The notes below the pieces were generated by a model. It was not told the origin of the DNA. It made no database searches and saw only the letters and a list, made by a program, of their open reading frames with translations. A DNA stretch of 64,000 bases from CAJCJE01 sp036494465 (GTDB lineage: Bacteria; Actinomycetota; Actinomycetes; Mycobacteriales; Pseudonocardiaceae). Location: positions 1-64,000 of the forward strand of contig DASXOJ010000267.1 in NCBI GenBank assembly GCA_036494465.1. The letters run 5' to 3'. The position numbers were made by a program, and so were the translations under genes. Of this stretch, positions 8,771 through 16,379 are shown in pieces. The stretch's first letter is position 1. Each line of letters begins with the position of its first letter.

Positions 8771-9037
8771 CTCGTCACCTCGATGTGCCCATGGCCATGG
8801 CCGTGTCCGTGCGCGGGGTCGTCCTCGAAGCCCGGCAGTAGCCGTCGAGCAGCGACGACCGCCCGTCCGCGAGCGCTTGTTCGGTGGTGGTGTACACGAT
8901 GCGTTCGGCCACCACCCTGGTCGACGGCGGCAGGTGGCACGTGTCCACCCGCTTCCGCGGAATGCGGTACGACTGCGCTTCGATCGGATGAACTGCGCGC
9001 TTCACGCCGAGATCGTGACCTGTCGACGCGATCGGGG
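8771..9037 (-). pseudogene. deletion scar with remnants of cobH (CbiC type) and probably cbiX
   Basis: After the cbiG-cobJ stop the minus strand reads VHPIEAQSYRI, then RVDTCHLPP and VVAERIVYTT. This matches the first ~35 residues of CbiC-type precorrin-8X methylmutase. Similarity then ends. Near the 3' end another frame reads GFEDDPAHGHGHGHGH followed by IEVTR and a TGA that overlaps the cobA start codon. A His-rich tail like this is typical of CbiX-type sirohydrochlorin chelatases. The simplest reading is one large deletion that removed the rest of cobH and most of a following chelatase gene. The cobH part is confident; the cbiX part is inference. Confidence 0.75.
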
Positions 9038-10813
9038 TCAAACGCTCTGCCAGGTGTAACCGCGTGGCGTGACCATCCGCCCGTTCACCAGATTCGTCTG
9101 CGACGAGCCAACGACGACCGTGGTGAACATGTCGACCTCGGCCGGATCGAACTCGTCCAGTGGCGCACACCACACGTGTTGTCCGTCCCGGCCCGCCTGC
9201 CGCACCGCGCCGACCGGCGTGTTCGCGGGCCGGTGTTCGCGCAGGACGTCCAGGGCCGCGGCGAGTTGCCAGTGCCGCTCGGGTGATCGCGGGTTGTAGA
9301 AGCACACCACGAAGTCACCCTGCGCGGCAGCGCTCACCCTGCGCTCGATGACCTCCCAGGGCGTGTGCAGGTCTGACAGGCTGATCAGCGCATGGTCGTG
9401 GCCGAGTGGCGCGCCGAGCAGCGACGACGCGGCCAGGGCGGCGGTCACCCCCGGCACGCCGATCACCTCGACCTCGACCGGGCACTGTCGCAGCGCGGGG
9501 CTCGCCGTCGCGTAGATCCCGGCGTCGCCCGACCCGATCAGTGCGACCGCGTGCCCGGACGCGGCCAGTTCCACCGCTTCCCGCGCCCTGGTCTCCTCGG
9601 TACCCAGCGCGCTCGTCCGGACCTCGGTGCCGGCCCGCAGCAGGTGCCGCACCTGCTCGACGGACGAATCGAGCCCGACAACCACCGCCGCCCTGCGCAG
9701 CTCCGCCTCCGCACGCGGCGTGCGCAGATCAGCGGCACCCGGGCCGAGCCCGATCACCGCGAGCCTGCCGCGCGGCCGAATACGCGCGGCGGCAACGGTC
9801 ACCCGGTGGGCTGCCAAAATTGGCCCAGTCTCGGTGCCACCGGATTTCGTCTTGCGCACCACCAGTTCCACCAATGCGCCTGGCGCGAGCTCGCCTGCCG
9901 CGTGCAGCGCGGCCGCTTCGGCGACGCTGGGCGTGCCCACCACGGACAGCACCACGTCACTCGGCGCCGGAACCTCTACTGTGGACAGCGTATCCGCCGG
10001 GTAGGCCAGCAGCGGCAGGTCGTCTTGCCAGTGCCAGAACGAGAAATCCGTTATCGCGCCGAGGATGCCGGGCTCGTCGGTCTTGATGTCGACCGTGGCG
10101 AACGCACACACGGCGCGCGGATCGAAGCCGAACACGTGGTCCAGTTGAGCGAGCGCGGCCTTCACCGCGTCCGCTGGCACATCCCGGGCCGACCCGATCC
10201 CCACCACCAACGTGTGCGGCACCAGTCTCAGCGTCGGGATCTGCGGTTCCTCGGTCGGCGCCCGGTCGTCGATCGACACGATCCACTCCGGACTATGAAC
10301 GTCCGGACCGATGTTCGGCGGCAGCGCGGGCAGCGGAAATCCCAACGGGTTCACCAGCCTGATCGGTGCCCCGTCCAGCAGAGCAACGCCGCACGCGGCC
10401 AGATCTCCGTCCACGGTCGCGTCGATCAGGTCGACCAGTTCGTCCAGCGGCGTCGTACCGGTCGCGTCGGGGGCGGTGGTAATCACCGGGGTCGCGCCGA
10501 GCAGTGTGGCGACGCGTTCGGTCAGCGCGTTGGCCCCGCCGCCGTACCCACCGGCCACCGACACCGCGAACGTGCGCGCCTCGTCGACGCACACGACGCC
10601 CGGATCGGTGTGCTTGTCCGCCAGCAACGGCGCGATCAGCCGCACGACAGCGCCGGTGGCGAGAAAGAAGACGGCCCCGTCGAGCTGCGGCCAGATCTGC
10701 TTCAGCGACGGGCGCAGCGGCCCCTCGACGACCACCGCCTCCGGTCCCAGCGCAGCAGCGAGTTCGGTGGCCGCGCGCTTTCCGGCAGCGGTCACCGCGA
10801 ACAAACCGATCAT
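9038..10813 (-). CDS. cobJ: fused cobalt-precorrin-5A hydrolase (CbiG) and precorrin-3B C17-methyltransferase (CobJ)
   Basis: A 591-residue fusion. Residues 1 to about 330 are CbiG: MIGLFAVTAAGKR start, FFLATGAVVRLIAP, SVAGGYGGGANALTE, then the C-terminal CbiG domain with VVGIGSARDVP, DEPGILGA and SVVGTPSVAEAAAL. From about residue 350 (LAVIGLGPGAADLRTPRAEAEL) runs a SAM methyltransferase with IGSGDAGIYATASP, FYNPRSPERHWQL and MFTTVVVGSSQT, typical of CobJ. It performs ring contraction and C17 methylation. ATG at 10811-10813 overlaps the cobL stop as ATGA, so translation is probably coupled. The conserved motifs of both halves look intact. Confidence 0.92.
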   Translation of the reverse strand: MIGLFAVTAAGKRAATELAAALGPEAVVVEGPLRPSLKQIWPQLDGAVFFLATGAVVRLIAPLLADKHTDPGVVCVDEARTFAVSVAGGYGGGANALTERVATLLGATPVITTAPDATGTTPLDELVDLIDATVDGDLAACGVALLDGAPIRLVNPLGFPLPALPPNIGPDVHSPEWIVSIDDRAPTEEPQIPTLRLVPHTLVVGIGSARDVPADAVKAALAQLDHVFGFDPRAVCAFATVDIKTDEPGILGAITDFSFWHWQDDLPLLAYPADTLSTVEVPAPSDVVLSVVGTPSVAEAAALHAAGELAPGALVELVVRKTKSGGTETGPILAAHRVTVAAARIRPRGRLAVIGLGPGAADLRTPRAEAELRRAAVVVGLDSSVEQVRHLLRAGTEVRTSALGTEETRAREAVELAASGHAVALIGSGDAGIYATASPALRQCPVEVEVIGVPGVTAALAASSLLGAPLGHDHALISLSDLHTPWEVIERRVSAAAQGDFVVCFYNPRSPERHWQLAAALDVLREHRPANTPVGAVRQAGRDGQHVWCAPLDEFDPAEVDMFTTVVVGSSQTNLVNGRMVTPRGYTWQSV

Positions 10814-12000
10814 GGCTTCGTACCCCACAACAACAGAACCGGATTGGTCGCTTCGAGCCTGCTCGCGCCGCCCGGCAGATCGACGAGCCGGGACGCGGCA
10901 ATCTGCGCGCCCTGCACGTCGTAACCGGCCCAGCGCAGGTTGTCGCGGGCAGGCGCCATCCGGTCGATCGCCGCCAACGCCACCACGATCCGCTTCGCGC
11001 CCGCGTCGGCGCAGGACCGCACCACGTTCGGTCCGCCACCGCCGACGAAGATCGCGTCCGGCTCGGGCAGCCCGGTCAGCGCCTGCGGCGCCCCACCATC
11101 GACAAGCCGCACGTCGACCCCGTGCCGCGCCGCGTTGGCCACGATCCGCACGCCCTGCCCCGCGTCCCGCTCGACCGCGATGACCGCCGCACCCAGCCGC
11201 GCGCACTCCACCGCCACCGCACCGGAACCCGCACCGACATCCCAGATCAGCGTGCCCGGTCGCGGCGCGAGCCGGGCCAGCGCGAGCGCGCGGACTTCCG
11301 CGTTGGTCAGCATGCCGTCGCGGTGCGCGAACTCGTCATCGGGCAGCGCCCACCCGCCGACCGGCACCGTGCCGCCGCCCGCGTACCAGCCGCGATCCGG
11401 CACCTCGCCCGCCTCCGCGAGACAGAGCAGCACATTGGGTTCGCGCCACTGCATGGTCGCGGCCCGCGCCGCGTCGATCATGGTCAGTTTCTCGTCCGGC
11501 CCGCCGAGATCCTCGACAACAGCCAGCGTGCGCCGCCAACCGGCCAGTCCCGCGCCGATCTCGGCAGGTCCGCTGCCCGGCCCGGTCAGCACCGCGACCG
11601 CGGGCCGTGCCCGGCACACGTTCACCGCGGGCCGCAACTCCCGCCCGTTCGCGCTGACCACCGCTATGTCGTCCCAGGGCCGACCGACCATCGCGGCCAG
11701 CCGCTGCACGCTGGACAACGCCGGTCGCACGATGACATCGAGCCCCGAGTCGCGCAACGCCCGCACCACGCCGAAATACCCGGGATCGCCCGAAGCCAGC
11801 ACAACGGCGTTGCCACCGGCGTGCGCGCGCAACTCGACCAACGCGGGATCCAACGGTCCGAGCTCGATGGTCCGCGGCGCGTTCGGGGCGTGCGCGGCCA
11901 GATGCCGCCGCGCGCCGACGACCAGGCTCGCCCGCTGCAACGCGTCGTCACTGCCCGGAGCCAGGCTGGCGCCGTCGACTCCGATCACGGTGACCGTCAT
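10810..12000 (-). CDS. cobL: precorrin-6Y C5,15-methyltransferase (decarboxylating)
   Basis: A 396-residue two-domain enzyme (CbiE plus CbiT) that methylates C5 and C15 and decarboxylates the ring acetate. The CbiE part has VTVIGVDGASLAP at the start and LASGDPGYFG near residue 68. The CbiT part begins around 210 with HRDGMLTNAEVRALAL and the SAM-binding DVGAGSGAVAVE, then FVGGGGPN. ATG at 12000 follows GGAGG by about 10 bases. Its stop overlaps the cbiG-cobJ start. An 84-bp gap separates it from cobM, unlike the overlaps elsewhere in the operon. Confidence 0.93.
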   Translation of the reverse strand: MTVTVIGVDGASLAPGSDDALQRASLVVGARRHLAAHAPNAPRTIELGPLDPALVELRAHAGGNAVVLASGDPGYFGVVRALRDSGLDVIVRPALSSVQRLAAMVGRPWDDIAVVSANGRELRPAVNVCRARPAVAVLTGPGSGPAEIGAGLAGWRRTLAVVEDLGGPDEKLTMIDAARAATMQWREPNVLLCLAEAGEVPDRGWYAGGGTVPVGGWALPDDEFAHRDGMLTNAEVRALALARLAPRPGTLIWDVGAGSGAVAVECARLGAAVIAVERDAGQGVRIVANAARHGVDVRLVDGGAPQALTGLPEPDAIFVGGGGPNVVRSCADAGAKRIVVALAAIDRMAPARDNLRWAGYDVQGAQIAASRLVDLPGGASRLEATNPVLLLWGTKP

Positions 12001-12025
12001 CCGTTACTCGCCTCCGATGCGTTGA

Positions 12026-12091
12026 TCAGTCGGGCGCGCCCAACGTAACCCACTCGGGTTCGATCACGGTCACCGGGAAATCGATCAACTG
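12026..12091 (-). other. orphan coding-like tail between cobM and cobL
   Basis: In a frame shifted from cobM, the minus strand reads GQGQLIDFPVTVIEP and then EWVTLGAPD before a TGA at 12026-12028. The composition looks like a genuine protein C-terminus and not like the Lys/Ala-rich end of CobM. It has no start of its own. It is either the tail of a deleted gene between cobM and cobL, or the original CobM C-terminus lost by a frameshift. I do not recognise the family. Confidence 0.35.
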
Positions 12092-13641
12092 GCCTTGCCC
12101 GAACTGCCGCCCGAGCTGTTGTTGCGCCGGTTCTGGGTACCTTTGCCAGCGGGCTTGCGCCCGGTCTGCTTGCGCGGCGCCGCCCGCCCGGTCGACTTGG
12201 CCCGCGCCCTCGGCTGAACCGGCACCTTGGCTTCAACAACCTTGGCCTCAACAACCTTGGCCTCGCCCGTCGCCTCCGGCTCAGCGGCCTCCGGCGAAAC
12301 CTCCGGCGCGACCGTCTGCGCGACCTTCTGCGCGACCGCCTCCGGCGCAACCGCCGGCTCCGCAACCGGCTCGGCCTCGGCGCCCACCGCCCCCTGCTCA
12401 GCCAGCCCCTGCTCAGCCAACCCCCGCTCAGCCAGCCCCTGCTCAGCCAACCCCTGCCCGGCCGCCGTCTGCTCAGCGACCTCGGGCACGGCGACCTCGG
12501 TCTCCAGTGCCAGCACCTCCGACTCGGCGCCGAGTTCGAGCGTGCCCTGGTCCGGTGCCGGCGCCTTGGCTTCCGCGCGCGCCCGTGGCGCCGTCCGAGC
12601 GGATCGCGCGGTGTCCTGCCAGCCCTGCACCGCCGACCAGGCCGCGACCGAGGCCGGTTGGCTCGCACCGGCCAGTGCGTCACCCGCTGCCGACTTGGTG
12701 CGCTGGGTCGGGCTCCACCCGTTGGCGACTCGCGCCGCGACCCAGCCGCTGCGGCTGGTGTGCAACGGCCAGCCCGCGCGCGCCTTCGTCGCCGGGTCGC
12801 TCCCGTCGGTCGCTGCCTCGCCGGTCGCTACCGCGCCTGCGCGGCTGGCCCGCAGCGCGCGACGCACGGCGGGGTCGGCCTTGCGGTAGGCGTGGAAGTG
12901 GCCCGCGTTGTACAGGTGCGACCGGGTGCCGCCCGCGCGCAGCGCGCGACCGACCAGGAACAGCGTGTGCCGCCACAGTTTGTGCTGCTTCACCTCTTCG
13001 ACGAGTTCGCCGATGGTGGTGTGCAGGATCAGCTCGTCCGGCCAGGTCGGCTTGTACGCGACCACGACCGGGGTGTCCTCTTCGTACCCGCCGGCCAGCA
13101 GTTCCTCGACGAGCTGGTCGCTGCGCGCGGCGGACTGGAAGATCGCCATCGTGGTGCCGTGCCGGGCGAATTCGCGGATCTGTTCCCCCTCCGGCATCGG
13201 CGTCTTGCCGCCTTCGAGCCGGGTGAGGATCACCGACTGGCCGGCCTCGGGCACGGTCAGCTCGCGCCCGACCGTCGCGGCGACCGCGGAGAAGGCCGAA
13301 ACACCGGGCACGATCTCCACGTCGACGCCGATTTTCAGGCACGCGTCGTACTGTTCCTGCACGGCGCCCCACAGCGACGGGTCGCCCGAGTGCACCCTGG
13401 CCACTCGCTTGTGGTCGCGCATGGCGCGCCGGTAGACCTCGATGACGTCCTCGTGCGTGATCAACGAGGAGTCGATGATTTCCGCGTCCGGCCGCGCGTG
13501 TTCCTTGACGCAGTCCGGGTCGACCAGGCTCGCGGCCCACATCACGATGTCCGCTTCGGCGATCCGCCGCGCGCCCCGCAACGTGATCAGGTCGGCAGCA
13601 CCAGGTCCCGCGCCGATGAAGGAAACCCGACCCTGGTTCAT
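12085..13641 (-). CDS. cobM: precorrin-4 C11-methyltransferase with a long low-complexity tail
   Basis: Residues 1 to about 255 are a complete CobM: VSFIGAGPGAADLITLRG, ARVHSGDPSLWGAVQEQ, EIVPGVSAFSAVAA, ILTRLEGGKTPMPEGE and HTLFLVGRAL. It adds the C11 methyl group in aerobic-type corrin synthesis. The remaining ~260 residues are unusual: a Trp/Arg patch with WPLHTSRSGWVAARVANG and GWSPTQRTKSAA, then an Ala/Glu/Pro-rich region with GLAEQ-type repeats, and a Lys/Arg/Gly-rich end. A normal CobM is about 250-260 residues. ATG at 13639-13641 overlaps the cobI stop (ATGA). The tail may be disordered or nucleic-acid-binding; its role is unknown. Confidence 0.92.
   Translation of the reverse strand: MNQGRVSFIGAGPGAADLITLRGARRIAEADIVMWAASLVDPDCVKEHARPDAEIIDSSLITHEDVIEVYRRAMRDHKRVARVHSGDPSLWGAVQEQYDACLKIGVDVEIVPGVSAFSAVAATVGRELTVPEAGQSVILTRLEGGKTPMPEGEQIREFARHGTTMAIFQSAARSDQLVEELLAGGYEEDTPVVVAYKPTWPDELILHTTIGELVEEVKQHKLWRHTLFLVGRALRAGGTRSHLYNAGHFHAYRKADPAVRRALRASRAGAVATGEAATDGSDPATKARAGWPLHTSRSGWVAARVANGWSPTQRTKSAAGDALAGASQPASVAAWSAVQGWQDTARSARTAPRARAEAKAPAPDQGTLELGAESEVLALETEVAVPEVAEQTAAGQGLAEQGLAERGLAEQGLAEQGAVGAEAEPVAEPAVAPEAVAQKVAQTVAPEVSPEAAEPEATGEAKVVEAKVVEAKVPVQPRARAKSTGRAAPRKQTGRKPAGKGTQNRRNNSSGGSSGKAS
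12392..12458 (-). repeat. 15-bp tandem repeats inside cobM
   Basis: Four to five imperfect 15-bp units (CTGCTCAGCCAGCCC type on the plus strand) encode the pentapeptide series GLAEQ/GLAER in the CobM tail. The 15-bp unit keeps the reading frame, so copy number could change without breaking the gene. Confidence 0.8.
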
Positions 13642-14338
13642 AGCTGCTCCCCTCTTCCGCCCCGCAGCGGAAGTACGACCACAGTCGACAGATAAGGCCC
13701 GCCCTCAGACGACGCTGTTTGAGACGGCACTGTGCCTCCGGTTGCGGAATCCGGTTCCGCGATGTCTACTTCGGACAGTGGCAGCACCCGCGCGTTCCGC
13801 GTGCCGAGGTGCTCGGCGTAGATCGCGCGGTCCAGTGCCCTGGATCGCGTGATCACCTCGCGCAACGCGAAAAGCCTGCGTCCGCCCTTGCAGACGACGA
13901 CCGTACCGCCTGCCTCGATCCGGTCCGCCACGGCGGTGACGTTGCGCGTCAGTGGCAGCACCGTCAGTGGCTCGGCGCCCTCTACCAGCGTGATTCCGGC
14001 CGCGCCGGCCGCCGCCCGCGTCGCGGTGATCCCCGGGATCGTGCGAATCTCCGCGTCCGGGAGCAGCGAGCGCACCGTCGCGGCGAGATATCCGAACGTG
14101 GAATACACGGATGGGTCAACGACCGTGGCGAACGCCGCCGAGCCCGCGTCGGATCGCAGGTGCTCGACGATGCACTCGGCCGCCGCGTCCCAGTGCCGAT
14201 GCCGACGCTGTTGCGCGCCGTCGACCGGCTCGGCGATGGCGAAGGTCAACCGCTCGGCCACGGTGTCGTCGGCGACGTGTGCACGCACCACAGCCTCGGC
14301 CCGAGCCCGGCCCCGAACCCGATCAGTTGACGCACCAT
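13638..14338 (-). pseudogene. cobI: precorrin-2 C20-methyltransferase, N-terminal deletion and frameshift
   Basis: The original start survives: ATG at 14336-14338, directly against the cobB stop, reads MVRQLIGFGAG, as expected for CobI up to the SAM-binding GVGPGDPE motif. That motif and roughly 35 following codons are absent. The sequence then resumes in a different frame as RARAEAVVRAHVADD and continues through WDAAAECIVEHL, DPSVYSTFGYLAATVRSLLP, TIPGITATRAAAG and KGGRRLFALREV to a normal end that overlaps cobM (ATGA). Translation from the true start would stay in the wrong frame. Internal GTG codons could yield a protein without the N-terminal SAM-site loop. It is most likely inactive. Confidence 0.85.
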
Positions 14339-15760
14339 CTACTTCAGCCCCTCCGAAACTGGCAGAGCCGAGACTGGCCGAGCCGAAGCTGGCCGAGCCG
14401 AAGCCGCTGCCACCAACCGCGCGATCGTCTGCGGCTGCGCCGCCGGGTGGGTGTGCAGGTACGAGGCATGCACCCGATCGAGCGAAAATCCTTCCGCGAC
14501 CGGGCGACCGTCCGCCCCGCGCCAATGCCAGGCAGGCGTCGCGCCGCGCGCCGGAGTCAGTACGGTGCGGTGAAACTCGTGCCCGGTCACGCGTTCACCG
14601 GCCCGATAGGACACCGAATCGCCCGCTGCCACCGCGTCCCGATATCCGAGGGTCAGCCGCGATCCCAGGCTGCCGACCGCGGGCAGCACCCCGCACATCG
14701 GCTGCCCGTCGACCTCCTCGGCGAGGTAGAGCAGTCCGCCGCACTCGGCCTCGATCACCCCGCCGGACCGGGCGAAGTCCGCGATTTCCTTGCGCAGCAA
14801 CACATTCGCGGACAACGCAGGCCCGTGCTGCTCGGGAAACCCGCCCGGCAACACCACCGCCGACGTGCCGCTGGGCAGGGCGGATTCGGTCAGCGGATCG
14901 AACGCCACGACCTCGGCACCGGCCGCGCGCAACAGCTCGGCGTGCTCGGCGTAGCCGAAGGTGAACACCGCGCCACCTGCCACCGCAACAACACACTCTC
15001 GCTTTGTAACGGGTATCCCGCCGATAGCCGTTACAGGAGAAAAGCAAGCGTTGTTTGGCAGGTCTCCAGCACCGCGCGCCACCCGAACGATACCGTCAAG
15101 ATCAACCGATCGAGCGACAAGATCCGCCATGGCGTCGACCGCGCGCACCGCGGGCGCGCCGTGCTCGACGGCGGGCACCAAGCCCAGATGCCGCGACGGC
15201 AACTCGACGTCGGCCCCGCGCCGCAGCGCGCCGAACACCGGCAGGCCGACCTCGTCGCAGGCCGCGCGCAACACCTCTTCGTGCCGGTCCGAGCCGACCT
15301 GGTTCAGGATCACTCCCGCCAACCGCACCGCCGGGTCGTAGGCGCGAAAGCCGGACAGCAGCGCGGCCAGGCTGCGGGCCTGCCCGCGCGCGTCCACCAC
15401 CAACAACACCGGTGCGCCGAGCAACGTGGCCACGTGCGCGGTCGAACCGAACCCGTCGGTGCCAATGCGGCCGTCGAACAGGCCCATCACGCCCTCGATC
15501 ACGGCGATGTCCGCGTCCCGCGCGGCATGCCGGAACAGCGGCGCGATCAGGTCCTCGCCGATCAGCACCGGATCGAGGTTGCGGCCGGGCCTGCCGGTGG
15601 CGAGCGCGTGGTAGCCGGGGTCGATGTAGTCCGGGCCCACCTTGCCGGGCGCGACCGTATTTCCCTTGCCGCGCAGGGCAGCCATCAAACCGGTCGCCAC
15701 CGTGGTCTTGCCTGCGCCGGAGGCAGGCGCGGCGATCACGACGCGCGGCGGCGCGTTCAC
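14339..15760 (-). CDS. cobB: cobyrinate a,c-diamide synthase
   Basis: A 473-residue ATP- and glutamine-dependent amidase that converts (hydrogeno)byrinate side chains a and c to amides. The N-terminal ATPase half has the P-loop APASGAGKTTVATGLMAAL, KVGPDYIDPGYH and EGVMGLFDGRIG. The C-terminal class I glutamine amidotransferase half has the nucleophile region IEAECGGLLYLAEE and the late GHEFHRT histidine segment. GTG at 15758-15760 overlaps the cobO stop as GTGA, the usual coupling; GTG at 15763 is the alternative. The last ~20 residues are Ala/Ser/Arg/Pro repeats encoded by short tandem DNA repeats. Confidence 0.93.
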   Translation of the reverse strand: MNAPPRVVIAAPASGAGKTTVATGLMAALRGKGNTVAPGKVGPDYIDPGYHALATGRPGRNLDPVLIGEDLIAPLFRHAARDADIAVIEGVMGLFDGRIGTDGFGSTAHVATLLGAPVLLVVDARGQARSLAALLSGFRAYDPAVRLAGVILNQVGSDRHEEVLRAACDEVGLPVFGALRRGADVELPSRHLGLVPAVEHGAPAVRAVDAMADLVARSVDLDGIVRVARGAGDLPNNACFSPVTAIGGIPVTKRECVVAVAGGAVFTFGYAEHAELLRAAGAEVVAFDPLTESALPSGTSAVVLPGGFPEQHGPALSANVLLRKEIADFARSGGVIEAECGGLLYLAEEVDGQPMCGVLPAVGSLGSRLTLGYRDAVAAGDSVSYRAGERVTGHEFHRTVLTPARGATPAWHWRGADGRPVAEGFSLDRVHASYLHTHPAAQPQTIARLVAAASARPASARPVSALPVSEGLK

Positions 15761-16371
15761 CACTCGATGCCTCGCTGGCCCTTCTGGCCCTCGTCCATCG
15801 GGTGCTTGACCTTGGTGGTCTGCATGACCAGGTCGGCGGCGTCGATCAGCGCGTCCGGCGCGTAGCGGCCGGTGATCACCACATGCTGGTGGCCAGGGCG
15901 ATCGCGCAACGTGGCCACCACATCGTCCACGTCGACCCAGCCCCAGTGCATCGGATAGGTGAACTCGTCGAGCACGTAGAGGTCGTGCTGCTCCGCCTTG
16001 ATGCGCCGGGAGATCTCCCGCCAGCCCTCGGCGGCAGCCTCGGCGTGTTCCTCCTCGGTGCCCTGCTTCCTCGTCCAGGACCAGCCTTCGCCCATCTTGT
16101 ACCACTCGACCGGGCCGCCCTCGCCGGTCTCCGCGTGCACCTTGTTCAACGCGGCGAACGCGGACTCCTCGCCGACCTTCCACTTCGCCGACTTCACGAA
16201 CTGGAACACCGCGGTCGACCAACCCTGGTTCCACCCGCGCAGGGCGAGGCCGAAGGCCGCTGTCGACTTTCCCTTCATCTCACCGGTGTGCACGATCACC
16301 AGCGGCCGATTGCGGCGTTGCCGGGTGGTCAGGCCGTCGTCCGGCACCCGCTCCGGAGTTCCCATGGGCAT
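15757..16371 (-). CDS. cobO: cob(I)yrinic acid a,c-diamide adenosyltransferase
   Basis: A 204-residue CobO/BtuR-type enzyme that transfers the 5'-deoxyadenosyl group of ATP to Co(I), serving both synthesis and salvage. The P-loop VIVHTGEMKGKSTAAFGLAL lies near residues 25-44, then VFQFVKSAKWKVGE, LYVLDEFTYPM and HVVITGRYAPDALIDAADLV. All core motifs are intact and the length is standard. ATG at 16369-16371 follows GGAG at 5 bases; the chelatase stop lies 8 bases upstream. A second ATG two codons in is possible. Confidence 0.94.
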   Translation of the reverse strand: MPMGTPERVPDDGLTTRQRRNRPLVIVHTGEMKGKSTAAFGLALRGWNQGWSTAVFQFVKSAKWKVGEESAFAALNKVHAETGEGGPVEWYKMGEGWSWTRKQGTEEEHAEAAAEGWREISRRIKAEQHDLYVLDEFTYPMHWGWVDVDDVVATLRDRPGHQHVVITGRYAPDALIDAADLVMQTTKVKHPMDEGQKGQRGIEW

Positions 16372-16379
16372 AGCGACTC

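Noticed and set aside
11997..12683. Arg-rich open frame overlapping the cobM tail
   Set aside because: It is an alternate frame of the low-complexity cobM DNA, with poly-Arg runs and no coding features.
14339..14525. Apparent N-terminal extension of cobI with repeated GSASFGS units
   Set aside because: This frame runs antisense-free but out of frame through the 3' end of cobB, whose Ser/Ala/Arg/Pro tail explains the repeat. The true cobI start is the ATG at 14338.
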